DNA of 64,000 nucleotides from NCBI RefSeq assembly GCF_004166885.1, contig NZ_RCYU01000004.1:1-64000 (forward strand). Reading direction: 5' to 3'. The notes under the pieces are model-generated. The model saw nothing but the letters and a program-made list of their open reading frames with translations, ran no database searches and was not told where the DNA came from. Position numbers and translations under genes: made by a program. Below, one piece after another: positions 8,827 to 19,445 of this stretch. Positions within the stretch are counted from its first letter, which is position 1, and each line of letters starts with the position of its first letter. This DNA is from Streptococcus sp. bf_0095 (lineage in GTDB: Bacteria > Bacillota > Bacilli > Lactobacillales > Streptococcaceae).

Positions 8827-9225
8827 TTACCAAACGTAAGCGATAACTTCCCCACCAACGTTCTTTTGGCGTGCTTCTTTATCAGTAAGCAAACCTTCAG
8901 AAGTTGAAAGGATAGCAATTCCAAGTCCGTTAAGAACTTTTGGAAGATCTTCACGTTTTTTGTAAACACGCAAACCTGGTTTAGAAACACGTTTCAAGTT
9001 TGTGATAACTTTTTCACCGTTTGCTCCGTATTTCAAGAACACGCGGATGATTCCCTGTTTGTCATCTTCGATTACTTCAACGTTTTTTACAAAACCTTCG
9101 CGTTTAAGGATTTCAGCAATCCCTTTTTTGATGTTTGATGCAGGTACTTCAAGTACTTCGTGTTTTGCTTGGTTAGCGTTACGAATACGAGTTAGGAAGT
9201 CTGCGATTGGGTCAGTCATAACCAT
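8827..9225 (-). CDS. rpsH: 30S ribosomal protein S8
   Basis: This 132-residue S8 is a primary 16S rRNA binder, and in E. coli it is also the translational repressor of the spc operon. [19 protein letters not shown] at the start and the C-terminal [20 protein letters not shown] are diagnostic. It is flanked on both sides by the same roughly 100-base structured RNA element, which makes an autoregulatory link worth considering. That link is inference only. Confidence 0.98.
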   Translation of the reverse strand: MVMTDPIADFLTRIRNANQAKHEVLEVPASNIKKGIAEILKREGFVKNVEVIEDDKQGIIRVFLKYGANGEKVITNLKRVSKPGLRVYKKREDLPKVLNGLGIAILSTSEGLLTDKEARQKNVGGEVIAYVW

Positions 9226-9301
9226 TTTATATTTCTCCTCTTACTAGTAGTTTGAAATTTTCACTTGCTAGTTAATGATTGAGCTAGGCTCAGAATATGT
9301 T

Positions 9302-9402
9302 TCTAGGTTTCAATTCCTAAGTGAGTCTAGGCATCTGCTTGCAGGCATAACTTGAGTTAGGCAAATGCAGATAACGACGATTCACGACGGGATTGGAAGC
9401 TA
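9302..9402 (-). repeat. Structured RNA repeat, copy B (rpsN-rpsH gap)
   Basis: This is the second copy of the element at 8721-8822. It begins just after the rpsN stop codon. The middle stem is ATCTGC/GCAGAT here against ATCGTC/GACGAT in copy A, so two base pairs have changed on both strands of the stem together. The outer stem is CAATCCC/GGAATTG with one mismatch. The loop sequence TTGCCTAACTCAA is unchanged. Confidence 0.75.
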
Positions 9403-9405
9403 GAA

Positions 9406-9591
9406 TTACCAAGATGCTTTAGTGACACCAGGAATTTGTCCTTTGTATGCCAATTCACGGAAGCAAACACGGCAAAGTTTAAACTTGCGGTAAACTGAGT
9501 GTGGACGTCCACAACGTTCACAGCGAGTGTATGCTTGAGTAGAGAACTTAGCTGGGCGTTTGTTCTTAGCAATCATAGATTTTTTAGCCAT
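9406..9591 (-). CDS. rpsN: 30S ribosomal protein S14 type Z
   Basis: This is the 61-residue short S14 form. CERCGRP and CRVC supply a CxxC...CxxC zinc ribbon, so this is the zinc-dependent paralogue rather than the longer zinc-free form. S14 binds late in the head of the small subunit. It lies 17 bases after rplE, at the canonical spc position, and is followed by a 180-base gap containing structured repeat copy B. Confidence 0.98.
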   Translation of the reverse strand: MAKKSMIAKNKRPAKFSTQAYTRCERCGRPHSVYRKFKLCRVCFRELAYKGQIPGVTKASW

Positions 9592-9608
9592 TAGTTTTAC
9601 CTCCTATA

Positions 9609-10151
9609 TTATTTTGCAAACGGCATACCAAGGCCAGTAAGCAATGCACGTGATTCTTCGTCTGTGTTCGCAGTAGTTACGATTACGATATCCAAACCAC
9701 GAGTTTTATCAACATCATCAAAGTTGATTTCTGGGAAGATCAATTGCTCTTTCACACCAAGTGTGTAGTTTCCGCGTCCGTCAAATGATTTTGTTGGAAC
9801 ACCGTGGAAGTCACGAACACGTGGAAGTGAAACTGAAACCAATTTGTCCAAGAATTCGTACATACGTTCGCCACGAAGAGTTACTTTCGCACCGATCGCT
9901 ACACCTTCACGAAGACGGAAGCCGGCGATTGATTTTTTAGCTTTTGTGATAAGTGGTTTTTGACCTGAGATCAATGCCAATTCTTCAGCAGCTTTCTCAA
10001 GGTTTTTAGCGTTAGAAACAGCGTCTCCAACACCCATGTTCAAAACGATCTTATCAACTTTTGGCACTGCCATAACTGATGAGTAGTTAAATTGTTCAGT
10101 CAAAGCTGGAACTACTTCATTAAGGTATTTTTCTTTTAAACGATTAGCCAT
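9609..10151 (-). CDS. rplE: 50S ribosomal protein L5
   Basis: This 180-residue L5 binds 5S rRNA in the central protuberance and contacts P-site tRNA. The segment [20 protein letters not shown] and the [20 protein letters not shown] stretch identify it. The C-terminal [20 protein letters not shown] is typical. It follows rplX by 23 bases and precedes rpsN by 17. No unusual features. Confidence 0.98.
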   Translation of the reverse strand: MANRLKEKYLNEVVPALTEQFNYSSVMAVPKVDKIVLNMGVGDAVSNAKNLEKAAEELALISGQKPLITKAKKSIAGFRLREGVAIGAKVTLRGERMYEFLDKLVSVSLPRVRDFHGVPTKSFDGRGNYTLGVKEQLIFPEINFDDVDKTRGLDIVIVTTANTDEESRALLTGLGMPFAK

Positions 10152-10174
10152 TATACTTCTCCTTTCCTTCGTGA

Positions 10175-10480
10175 TTAGTCAAGCACTTCGCCTGATTTTT
10201 TGTTATAACGAACTTTTTTGCCGTCTACGAATTTGTAGCCAACACGTCCAGCAACACCGTTCTTGTCCAAGACTTGAACGTTTGATACATGGATTGGAGC
10301 TTCTTTTTCGATGATAGCACCTTGAGGGTTTTCGTTATTTGGACGTTGGTGTTTCTTAACAAGGTTTACACCTTCAACAACAACTTTATTTACTTTTGGA
10401 AGAGCAGCAACGACTTTAGCTTCAACACCTTTGTCTTTACCAGCAATTACACGAACTTTGTCGCCAGTTTTTACAAACAT
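10175..10480 (-). CDS. rplX: 50S ribosomal protein L24
   Basis: This 101-residue L24 is an assembly initiator of the large subunit. The KOW motif is at the N-terminus ([19 protein letters not shown]), followed by [20 protein letters not shown]. It follows rplN across a 76-base gap that holds two compact hairpins. Length and motifs match other streptococci. Confidence 0.98.
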   Translation of the reverse strand: MFVKTGDKVRVIAGKDKGVEAKVVAALPKVNKVVVEGVNLVKKHQRPNNENPQGAIIEKEAPIHVSNVQVLDKNGVAGRVGYKFVDGKKVRYNKKSGEVLD

Positions 10481-10502
10481 TTTATTCTCCTTTTATTCTT
10501 AC

Positions 10503-10534
10503 GCCCGTTGGGCACCCTGGCCAATGAGCCAGGG
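10503..10534 (-). promoter_or_regulatory. Twin hairpins in the rplN-rplX gap
   Basis: Two perfect stems lie in tandem: GCCC/GGGC with a three-base loop (10503-10513) and CCCTGGC/GCCAGGG with a six-base loop (10515-10534). They stand just upstream of the rplX ribosome-binding site on the minus strand. Without a T run they are unlikely to terminate. They may shape translation or mRNA decay. Confidence 0.5.
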
Positions 10535-10556
10535 GACTGTGTTTGTGATTTTTATA

Positions 10557-10925
10557 TTAAAGTACTTCTGGAGCAAGTGATACGATCTTCATGAAACCAC
10601 CGTCACGCAATTCACGAGCGACTGGGCCAAAGATACGAGTTCCGCGAGGAGTTTTGTCTTCACGGATAATCACTGCAGCATTTTCGTCGAACTTGATGTA
10701 TGAACCATCTTTACGACGAGCACCTGATTTAGTACGAACGATAACAGCTTTTACAACGTCACCTTTTTTAACCGCACCACCAGGAGTAGCTTGTTTTACA
10801 GATGCTACGATAACATCACCGATACCTGCGAATTTACGTCCTGAACCACCAAGAACTTTGATGGTCAAGATTTCGCGTGCACCACTGTTGTCAGCAACTT
10901 TCAAACGAGTTTCTGTTTGAATCAT
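10557..10925 (-). CDS. rplN: 50S ribosomal protein L14
   Basis: This 122-residue L14 forms an intersubunit bridge and is the docking site for the silencing factor Rsf[21 protein letters not shown] and [20 protein letters not shown]-type segments are diagnostic. It is 25 bases after rpsQ. Nothing is unusual in the coding sequence. Confidence 0.98.
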   Translation of the reverse strand: MIQTETRLKVADNSGAREILTIKVLGGSGRKFAGIGDVIVASVKQATPGGAVKKGDVVKAVIVRTKSGARRKDGSYIKFDENAAVIIREDKTPRGTRIFGPVARELRDGGFMKIVSLAPEVL

Positions 10926-10950
10926 TTAAGTTTTCTCCTTTCAGGTCAGA

Positions 10951-11211
10951 TTAGATGATGACCGCTTCTTCAACAACTTCTACAAGACGGAAGCGTTTTG
11001 TAGCTGAAAGCGGACGAGTTTCCATGATACGAACGATATCGCCTTCTTTGGCAACGTTGTTTTCATCATGTGCTTTGTATTTTTTAGAATAGTTGATACG
11101 TTTACCATAGACTGGGTGGTTACGTTTAGTTTCAACTACAACTGTGATTGTTTTGTCCATTTTGTCAGACACAACGCGTCCAACAAGAACTTTACGATTA
11201 TTGCGTTCCAT
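10951..11211 (-). CDS. rpsQ: 30S ribosomal protein S17
   Basis: This 86-residue S17 is an OB-fold protein that binds the 5' domain of 16S rRNA early in assembly. The [20 protein letters not shown] stretch and [20 protein letters not shown] are family signatures. It lies between rpmC and rplN with gaps of 23 and 25 bases, as in the standard operon. Confidence 0.98.
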
Positions 11212-11234
11212 TGAAATTCTCCTTCCCTAGTCTA

Positions 11235-11441
11235 TTATTTAGCTTCTGATTGAACAGTTTTGATACGAGCGATTTGTTTTTTCACTTCTTTCAAACGTCC
11301 AGTTTGTTCCAATTGACCAGCAGCTGCTTGGAAACGAAGTTCAAACAATTCTTTCTTCAATTCATTTTCACGCTTCGCGAGTTCTTCTTGAGAAAGACCA
11401 CGAAGTTCTTTAACAAATTCTTTTACTTCTGTAAGTTTCAT
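11235..11441 (-). CDS. rpmC: 50S ribosomal protein L29
   Basis: This 68-residue, mainly helical L29 sits beside the tunnel exit and helps dock trigger factor and [23 protein letters not shown] and the ARIKTVQSE tail are typical. It starts nine bases after the rplP stop, probably with coupled translation. Confidence 0.97.
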   Translation of the reverse strand: MKLTEVKEFVKELRGLSQEELAKRENELKKELFELRFQAAAGQLEQTGRLKEVKKQIARIKTVQSEAK

Positions 11442-11450
11442 GACCTCTCC

Positions 11451-11864
11451 TTATTTTGCTTCACGTTTTACGAATTTACATTTAACTGGCAATTTGTGGC
11501 TTGCAAGACGAAGCGCTTCGCGAGCGATCTCTTCAGATACACCAGCAACTTCAAACATTACTTTACCACGTTTAACTGGTGCTACCCAACCTTCAGGTGC
11601 CCCTTTACCAGATCCCATACGTACCCCGATAGCTTTAGCGGTGTATGATTTGTGTGGGAAGATCTTGATCCAAACCTTACCACCACGTTTCATGTAACGA
11701 GTCATGGCAATACGAGCAGCTTCGATTTGGCGGTTAGTGATCCAGTGGCTAGTTGTAGCCTGAAGACCGTATTCACCGAATGATACTTCTTTTCCACCTT
11801 TTGCTTCACCGCGCATTTTACCACGGAATTCGCGACGGTGTTTTACACGTTTAGGTACTAACAT
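11451..11864 (-). CDS. rplP: 50S ribosomal protein L16
   Basis: This 137-residue L16 is needed for the A-site region of the large subunit. [20 protein letters not shown] and the [20 protein letters not shown] segment define the family. It starts three bases after the rpsC stop, a strong sign of translational coupling. No anomalies. Confidence 0.98.
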   Translation of the reverse strand: MLVPKRVKHRREFRGKMRGEAKGGKEVSFGEYGLQATTSHWITNRQIEAARIAMTRYMKRGGKVWIKIFPHKSYTAKAIGVRMGSGKGAPEGWVAPVKRGKVMFEVAGVSEEIAREALRLASHKLPVKCKFVKREAK

Positions 11865-11867
11865 TGG

Positions 11868-12521
11868 TTATTTACCTCCTTTAGCGTCTTTACGAGCTGG
11901 AAGAACTTCACCACGGTAGATCCATACTTTAACACCAAGTTTACCGTAAGTTGTATCTGCTTCTTCCCAAGCGTAATCGATGTCTGCGCGAAGTGTGTGG
12001 AGTGGAACTGTACCTTCAGAGTATCCTTCAGCACGGGCGATATCTGCACCGTTCAAACGACCTGATACTTGAGTTTTAATTCCTTTAGCTCCAGCGCGCA
12101 TAGTACGTTGGATCGCTTGTTTTTGAGCACGACGGAAAGCCACACGTTGCTCCAATTGACGAGCAATTCCTTCACCAACAAGGTGAGCATCCAAGTCAGG
12201 ACGTTTGATCTCGATGATGTTGATGTGAACTTGTTTACCTGTCAATTTGTTAAGAGCTGCACGAAGTGCATCGACGTTTGCTCCACCTTTACCGATAACC
12301 ATACCTGGTTTAGCAGTGTGAAGTGAAACGTTAACTTTGTTTACTGCGCGTTCGATTTCAATAGTAGAAACCGCTGCGTCAGCTAATTCTTTTTGAATAA
12401 ATTTGCGGATTGCAAGATCTTCATGAAGGTAATCCGCGTATTCTTTTTCAGCATACCATTTGGCATCCCAATCACGGATGATGCCGACACGCATTCCAAT
12501 TGGATGTACTTTTTGACCCAC
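11868..12521 (-). CDS. rpsC: 30S ribosomal protein S3
   Basis: This 217-residue S3 lines the mRNA entry channel. [20 protein letters not shown] at the start, the KH domain with [17 protein letters not shown] near residues 75-95, and the C-terminal [19 protein letters not shown] are all present. The gap to rplV is 12 bases. It fits the family along its full length. Confidence 0.99.
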   Translation of the reverse strand: MGQKVHPIGMRVGIIRDWDAKWYAEKEYADYLHEDLAIRKFIQKELADAAVSTIEIERAVNKVNVSLHTAKPGMVIGKGGANVDALRAALNKLTGKQVHINIIEIKRPDLDAHLVGEGIARQLEQRVAFRRAQKQAIQRTMRAGAKGIKTQVSGRLNGADIARAEGYSEGTVPLHTLRADIDYAWEEADTTYGKLGVKVWIYRGEVLPARKDAKGGK

Positions 12522-12533
12522 GATGTTACCTCC

Positions 12534-12878
12534 TTATTTTTCTGTCACAACCACTGTGATGTGGCTTGTGCGTTTGTTGATTGGTGAAGCTGAACCTTTC
12601 GCACGTGGACGGAAACGTTTCATAGTTGGTCCTTCATTTGCGAATGCTTCAGATACTACCAAGTTTGCTTTTTCCAAACCAAAGTTGTTTTCAGCGTTTG
12701 CTACTGCTGAGTTCAATACTTTCAAGATGATTTCAGCTGCTTTGTTTGGAGTGAATTTCAAGATTGCTACTGCATCGGCTACGCTTTTACCACGGATGTT
12801 GTCAAGAACAAGACGTGATTTACGAGGTGAAACACGCACTGTACGAGCCATTGCTTTAGCTGAAGTAATTTCTGCCAT
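12534..12878 (-). CDS. rplV: 50S ribosomal protein L22
   Basis: This 114-residue L22 has a globular domain and a long beta-hairpin reaching into the exit tunnel, where changes can give macrolide resistance. The hairpin region (about 80-100, [20 protein letters not shown]) has no visible insertion or duplication. The protein starts [20 protein letters not shown] and follows rpsS by 11 bases. Confidence 0.98.
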   Translation of the reverse strand: MAEITSAKAMARTVRVSPRKSRLVLDNIRGKSVADAVAILKFTPNKAAEIILKVLNSAVANAENNFGLEKANLVVSEAFANEGPTMKRFRPRAKGSASPINKRTSHITVVVTEK

Positions 12879-12889
12879 TTATGTTCTCC

Positions 12890-13171
12890 TTATTTTCTAC
12901 GTGTCTTCTTGTCATCTGCAGCGTGACCTTTGTAAGTACGAGTTGGTGCAAATTCACCAAGCTTGTGACCTACCATGTCTTCTTGGATGTAAACCGGTAC
13001 GTGTTTACGTCCATCATAAACTGCGATAGTGTAACCAATGAAACTTGGGAAGATCGTTGAACGACGTGACCAAGTTTTGATAACTTTTTTCTTTTCGTCA
13101 TTAGCTTGAGCTTCAACTTTTTTCATCAAATGCTCATCGACGAAAGGTCCTTTTTTAAGACTGCGTCCCAT
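12890..13171 (-). CDS. rpsS: 30S ribosomal protein S19
   Basis: This 93-residue S19 lies in the head of the small subunit with S13. The open frame continues 28 codons upstream, but [20 protein letters not shown] at 13171 is the family start with GGAG upstream. The extra frame lies in the hairpin-containing gap after rpl[21 protein letters not shown] near the C-terminus is conserved. Confidence 0.98.
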
Positions 13172-13204
13172 TTTATTATTTTCTCCTTTAAATATAGTAC
13201 CACA

Positions 13205-13245
13205 GCGGCTTGCGCTCCCAAGGAGCGCTACCGAGCTGGCGGATT
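13205..13245 (-). promoter_or_regulatory. Hairpin in the rplB-rpsS gap
   Basis: The 103-base gap between rplB and rpsS contains a perfect seven-pair hairpin, GCGCTCC/GGAGCGC with a three-base loop (13213-13229), flanked by weaker outer pairing. It is too short and lacks the T run for a terminator. Its function is unknown. Confidence 0.5.
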
Positions 13246-13274
13246 CTCTAGCCACTTAAGCGACTAGTTTAAAA

Positions 13275-14108
13275 TTATTTCTCGTTGCGACGACGAACGA
13301 TAAGTTTGTCAGATTTCGCTTTCTTGTTACGAGTTTTAAGACCAAGAGCAGGTTTGCCCCATGGAGTTGATGGTGCTTTACGACCAACTGGTGCTTTACC
13401 TTCACCACCACCGTGTGGGTGATCGTTAGGGTTCATTACAGAACCACGAACTGTTGGGCGGATACCTTTCCAACGGCTACGTCCTGCTTTACCAAGGTTA
13501 ACAAGTCCATGTTGTTCATTTCCGACAACACCAACTGTAGCACGGCAAGTACCAAGGATCATACGAACTTCACCTGATTGAAGACGAACAAGAACATATT
13601 TACCTTCAGAACCTAACACTTGAGCAGAAGCTCCAGCAGCACGTACCAATTCTCCACCACGACCTGGTTTCAACTCGATGTTGTGGATCAAAGTACCAAC
13701 TGGGATGTTAGCAAGTGGAAGAGCGTTTCCGACTTTGATATCTGCTTCTGGACCTGAAACGATACGTTGATCAACTTCAAGACCTTTTGGAGCGATGATA
13801 TATGCTTTCACACCGTCAGTGTAGTGTACCAAAGCGATGTTTGCAGAACGGTTTGGATCGTACTCAATTGTTTTTACAACTGCTTCAACGTTGTCTTTGT
13901 TACGTTTGAAGTCGATCAAACGGTAATGACGTTTGTGTCCACCACCTTGGTGACGAACTGTGATACGTCCGTTGTTGTTACGACCTGCTTTGCTCTTCAA
14001 TGAAACAAGCAAAGATTTCTCTGGTGTGCTTGTTGTGATTTCAGCGAAATCCAAAGAAGTCATATTACGGCGACCGTTTGTTGTTGGTTTATAAACACGA
14101 ATTCCCAC
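13275..14108 (-). CDS. rplB: 50S ribosomal protein L2
   Basis: This 277-residue L2 is needed for subunit association and peptidyl transferase assembly. [20 protein letters not shown] at the N-terminus and the C-terminal [18 protein letters not shown] with the essential histidine region are present. It follows rplW by 17 bases. The gap after it contains a hairpin ahead of rpsS. Confidence 0.99.
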   Translation of the reverse strand: MGIRVYKPTTNGRRNMTSLDFAEITTSTPEKSLLVSLKSKAGRNNNGRITVRHQGGGHKRHYRLIDFKRNKDNVEAVVKTIEYDPNRSANIALVHYTDGVKAYIIAPKGLEVDQRIVSGPEADIKVGNALPLANIPVGTLIHNIELKPGRGGELVRAAGASAQVLGSEGKYVLVRLQSGEVRMILGTCRATVGVVGNEQHGLVNLGKAGRSRWKGIRPTVRGSVMNPNDHPHGGGEGKAPVGRKAPSTPWGKPALGLKTRNKKAKSDKLIVRRRNEK

Positions 14109-14125
14109 GATATTTCCTCCTTAGA

Positions 14126-14422
14126 TTATTCAGCTTCAGTAGCGAACAACTCGATTGCTTTTGAATCAGCTGTAAGCGTGATGATAGCTTTTTTAGTTTT
14201 TGAAGTAAAACCAGTGTAACGTCCAACACGTTTTGCTTTTGGTTTTACATTTACAGTGTTCACATTCGCAACTTTCACACCTTCAAAGGCAGCTTCAACA
14301 GCTTGTTTGATCAAAAGTTTGTGAGCGCGAGTGTCAACTTCGAATACATATTTGCCTGCTTCAAGTTGAGCCATTGACTTTTCAGTGATAACAGGTTTTT
14401 TGATAACATCATACAAATTCAT
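14126..14422 (-). CDS. rplW: 50S ribosomal protein L23
   Basis: This 98-residue L23 forms the docking site for trigger factor and SRP at the tunnel exit. [20 protein letters not shown] and [20 protein letters not shown] are characteristic. Its ATG shares one base with the rplD stop (TAATG), so the two are translationally coupled. Confidence 0.98.
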   Translation of the reverse strand: MNLYDVIKKPVITEKSMAQLEAGKYVFEVDTRAHKLLIKQAVEAAFEGVKVANVNTVNVKPKAKRVGRYTGFTSKTKKAIITLTADSKAIELFATEAE

Positions 14423-15045
14423 TATGCAAGAACCTCCTCGATTTTAGAGATAGCTGCTTGAGTAACAAGAAGTTTGTCACTATTTGCGATGTCAAGAACA
14501 CTTGCAGTTGTAGCAGTCGCAACTTTCACGTTTGGAAGGTTACGAGCTGAAAGAGCTGCGAATTCGTTTCCTTCTTCAAGAATAACAAGGACTTTAGAAT
14601 CGATGCTCAAAGCTGCAAGAACTTTTGCAAATTCAGCAGTTTTTGGAGCTGTAAATTCAAGAGAATCAACGGCTACAAATTTGTTTTCAGCAACTTTTTC
14701 TGAGTAAACAGATTTAAGCGCAAGGCGACGAACTTTTTGAGGAAGTTTGTACGCATAGCTACGTGGAGTTGGTCCGAAGACGATTCCACCACCACGCCAT
14801 TGTGGAGAGCGGATAGAACCTTGACGAGCACGTCCAGTTCCTTTTTGACGCCATGGTTTGCGTCCACCACCTGAAACGGCAGAGCGGTTTTTAACTGCGT
14901 GAGTTCCTTGACGAAGGCTAGCACGTTGGCTGATGATTACATCAAATACAACTGCTTGGTTTGGTTCGATACCAAAGATCGCATCGTTAAGAACAACTTC
15001 GCCCGCTTGTTTACCAGTTTGGTCGAATAATGTTACATTTGCCAT
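14422..15045 (-). CDS. rplD: 50S ribosomal protein L4
   Basis: This 207-residue L4 has a globular domain and an extended loop in the exit tunnel. The loop [18 protein letters not shown], residues about 65-82, is where macrolide-resistance changes occur in pneumococci, and it looks wild type. In E. coli L4 represses the S10 operon. The leader upstream of rpsJ is structured here, but no L4 target can be shown by eye. Confidence 0.98.
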   Translation of the reverse strand: MANVTLFDQTGKQAGEVVLNDAIFGIEPNQAVVFDVIISQRASLRQGTHAVKNRSAVSGGGRKPWRQKGTGRARQGSIRSPQWRGGGIVFGPTPRSYAYKLPQKVRRLALKSVYSEKVAENKFVAVDSLEFTAPKTAEFAKVLAALSIDSKVLVILEEGNEFAALSARNLPNVKVATATTASVLDIANSDKLLVTQAAISKIEEVLA

Positions 15046-15069
15046 TTTGACTGTATTCCCCTTTCCTTA

Positions 15070-15696
15070 TTATTTACCAGCTTTAACTGCTGACTTGATA
15101 GTGATAAGAGATTTCTTAGCACCTGGTACGTTACCTTTGATAAGGATAACGTTCTTTTCTGGAACAACTTGTACAACTTCAAGGTTTTGAATGGTTACAC
15201 GATCGCCACCCATACGTCCTGCAAGGTTTTTACCTTTGAATACGCGGTTAGGTGCAACAGGTCCCATAGAACCTGGACGACGGTGGTAACGAGAACCGTG
15301 AGCCATAGGTCCACGTGATTGTCCGTGGCGTTTGATAACACCTTGGAAACCTTTACCTTTAGAAGTACCAGTTACATCAACAATGTCTCCAGCTTCGAAA
15401 GTATCAACTGTGATTTCAGCACCAACTTCTAAGCCTTCAACGTTTTTGAATTCACGAATGAAGCGCTTAGGAGCCGTGTTAGCTTTTGCTACATGTCCTT
15501 TAGCAGGTTTGTTACTCAATACTTCGCGTTTGTCATCGAAACCAACTTGGATAGCGTTGTAACCATCTGTTTCAACAGTTTTAACTTGAAGAACAACGTT
15601 TGGAGTTGCTTCGATAACTGTTACAGGGATCAATTCGCCAGCTTCAGTGAAGATTTGAGTCATTCCCACTTTTTTCCCTAAGATTCCTTTTGTCAT
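15070..15696 (-). CDS. rplC: 50S ribosomal protein L3
   Basis: This 208-residue L3 starts large-subunit assembly and reaches the peptidyl transferase centre. [20 protein letters not shown], the central [20 protein letters not shown] and [20 protein letters not shown] segments identify it. It follows rpsJ by 83 bases, the largest early gap of the S10 operon. Confidence 0.98.
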   Translation of the reverse strand: MTKGILGKKVGMTQIFTEAGELIPVTVIEATPNVVLQVKTVETDGYNAIQVGFDDKREVLSNKPAKGHVAKANTAPKRFIREFKNVEGLEVGAEITVDTFEAGDIVDVTGTSKGKGFQGVIKRHGQSRGPMAHGSRYHRRPGSMGPVAPNRVFKGKNLAGRMGGDRVTIQNLEVVQVVPEKNVILIKGNVPGAKKSLITIKSAVKAGK

Positions 15697-15779
15697 GAGA
15701 AAATAGTTCCTTTTCTATAATTTTTTATTCAAAAAGTTTTTAACGAGCGTTTTTTATGCTCAATGTATCAAGCTTTAGA

Positions 15780-16088
15780 TTAAAGTTTGATTTCTACGTT
15801 TACACCACTTGGAAGATCCAATTTCATCAAAGCGTCAACTGTTTTTTGAGTTGGGTTGATGATGTCGATCAAACGCTTGTGTGTACGCATTTCGAATTGT
15901 TCGCGAGAATCTTTGTATTTGTGAGTCGCACGAATGATTGTGTAGAGGCTACGCTCAGTTGGAAGTGGGATTGGACCCGCAACTTGTGCACCTGTACGAG
16001 TAGCTGATTCTACGATTTTTGCAGCCGCTGTGTCAAGTGTACGGTGTTCGTACGCTTTCAAACGGATGCGGATTTTTTTGTTTGCCAT
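15780..16088 (-). CDS. rpsJ: 30S ribosomal protein S10
   Basis: This 102-residue S10 lies in the small-subunit head and also works as NusE in antitermination. [20 protein letters not shown] and the loop [20 protein letters not shown] are diagnostic. It is the first gene of the superoperon, downstream of a near-consensus promoter and a leader of about 130 bases. AAGGAG precedes the start at a normal distance. Confidence 0.99.
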   Translation of the reverse strand: MANKKIRIRLKAYEHRTLDTAAAKIVESATRTGAQVAGPIPLPTERSLYTIIRATHKYKDSREQFEMRTHKRLIDIINPTQKTVDALMKLDLPSGVNVEIKL

Positions 16089-16129
16089 CTTTTTCTCCTT
16101 TTCGTCTATTTAAGATAATAGGCTAGCTC

Positions 16130-16218
16130 CACAAGAAAACCGACATGCGTTGCGTGGCAATGCAACCGAGCGTGTCGCAACCTCTTGCATCAAAGCTAAT
16201 AGCTGTTTTTCACAGCAC
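16130..16218 (-). promoter_or_regulatory. Structured leader of the S10 operon
   Basis: The roughly 130-base untranslated leader contains GCTGT/ACAGC near its 5' end. A longer imperfect hairpin follows at about 16141-16177, with arms CGACA/TGTCG, GC/GC and GTTGC/GCAAC. No T run follows. It may be an autoregulatory or stability element. I cannot assign it to a known ribosomal leader family. Confidence 0.5.
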
Positions 16219-16224
16219 CATAGT

Positions 16225-16253
16225 AGTTTAACACAATGAAAGGCTCAATGCAA
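16225..16253 (-). promoter_or_regulatory. S10 operon promoter
   Basis: TTGCAT (16248-16253), a 17-base spacer and TAAACT (16225-16230) preceded by TGT form a good extended sigma-A promoter. It points at rpsJ and is the only clear strong promoter seen upstream of the superoperon. Confidence 0.8.
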
Positions 16254-16335
16254 GGGATTTGAACAGATTTTTTTCGTTTTTTTAATGAAAGTGTTTTCGA
16301 AAGAAATAGAGTACTAAAAAAGTTGCTATTATATA

Positions 16336-16387
16336 GAAAAAAGAAGCAAGACAGAACAAATTTATATCCAAATTTGTTCTGTCTTGC
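16336..16387 (-). terminator. Terminator downstream of tgt
   Basis: A perfect 18-pair stem (16346-16363 with 16370-16387) around a six-base loop is followed on the minus strand by TTCTTTTTTC. It ends transcription from the tgt side and separates it from the S10 promoter. The stem could also work in the other direction. Confidence 0.9.
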
Positions 16388-16388
16388 T

Positions 16389-16462
16389 CCCTCACAGTTG
16401 ATTGGGTTATCTTCGGAGCTTCATAAGCTCCAAGGATAGCAATCAACCACTGCGTCTAGCAG
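16389..16462 (+). repeat. Divergent copy of the intergenic hairpin repeat
   Basis: CACAGTTGATTGGGTTAT, a perfect GGAGCTT/AAGCTCC hairpin, and CAATCAACCACTGCGTCT match the middle stem (CACAGTTGAGT...ACTCAACCACTGCGTCT) of the longer repeats at 50611 and 62937. The stem bases covary (GATTG/CAATC against GAGT/ACTC). Only the middle module is present. Confidence 0.6.
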
Positions 16463-16529
16463 TTGTTTCTATTATTCTCAGATGGCTGTAGTCTTTTCTC
16501 CAGCCTTTGTTCTTTATATGTAGCTCTTC

Positions 16530-18711
<2,182 letters not shown>

Positions 18712-18726
18712 CAAAGAAAACAAGAA

Positions 18727-18776
18727 AACCCACCTTCGATTGGAGCCATTCTCCAAAGCACTAGGTGGGTTCTTTT
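18727..18776 (+). terminator. Terminator after the DUF975 gene
   Basis: AACCCACCT and AGGTGGGTT enclose an inner TGGAG/CTCCA hairpin and are followed by TCTTTT. The stem could stop transcription on either strand, since the next gene converges on it. Confidence 0.75.
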
Positions 18777-18870
18777 ATCTCTGTTAGGGAAATCCGTCTG
18801 TATTTATTTCATCTCCCGTATCAGTTTAATCACCGGATGAAAGACGCGAGGTTCTGGGATAAATCAAAGG

Positions 18871-19311
18871 CTATCCTTCTCCTAAGACCAAACGAGTGTG
18901 CTCGCGTTTGATACAGCGGTTCATGACGATATCTTCTCGTCCAGCTCCACGAAGGATTTCTTCTGCTTCTTGATTTTCCAGCTCCAATTGTGCCCAGAAA
19001 ATCTTCGCATCCGACTCGATAAAGTCACGCGCTACATCTGGCAAAAACTCACTGCGACGGTAAACATCGACGATATCTACTGGGAAAGGAATTTCCTGCA
19101 GGCTAGCGTACACCCTTTCTCCAAGGATTTGGCCACCGGCTGCACGAGGGTTGACAGGAATAATCCGATAGCCCCGCTCTTGCATCTCCTTGCTAACACG
19201 ATGACTGGTCGTATCTTCACGGTCAGATAATCCAACCACAGCGATGATCTTGCTGGTTTCTAGGTAATGTTTGATAATGCCATCACTAGGATTGCGAAAT
19301 GAATAAGCCAT
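18871..19311 (-). CDS. CoA-binding domain protein (YccU-like)
   Basis: This 146-residue single-domain Rossmann-like protein has VVGLSDREDTTSHRVSKEM and RIIPVNPRAAGGQILGERVY near residues 25-70. These match the small CoA_binding family that resembles the succinyl-CoA synthetase alpha N-domain. No ligase domain is attached. The biological role is unknown; binding of CoA or a nucleotide is inferred from the family. It is downstream of polA after a terminator, so it is probably transcribed separately. Confidence 0.75.
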   Translation of the reverse strand: MAYSFRNPSDGIIKHYLETSKIIAVVGLSDREDTTSHRVSKEMQERGYRIIPVNPRAAGGQILGERVYASLQEIPFPVDIVDVYRRSEFLPDVARDFIESDAKIFWAQLELENQEAEEILRGAGREDIVMNRCIKREHTRLVLGEG

Positions 19312-19388
19312 AAGAATCTCCTTTTGTATGCGTTTCCTTTATTTAAATAGTATAACAATACGGAAGGCATTGCAAGTGTTTGTCGTTA

Positions 19389-19424
19389 AAAGCGGTAGGA
19401 AACTGAAAAGTTTCCTACCGCTTT
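19389..19424 (-). terminator. polA terminator
   Basis: A perfect 16-pair stem (AAAGCGGTAGGAAACT and its complement, four-base loop) stands 22 bases after the polA stop. It is followed on the minus strand by TTAACG, with T residues already in the stem end. Confidence 0.85.
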
Positions 19425-19445
19425 CTGTTTTGAACAAACTTAATC

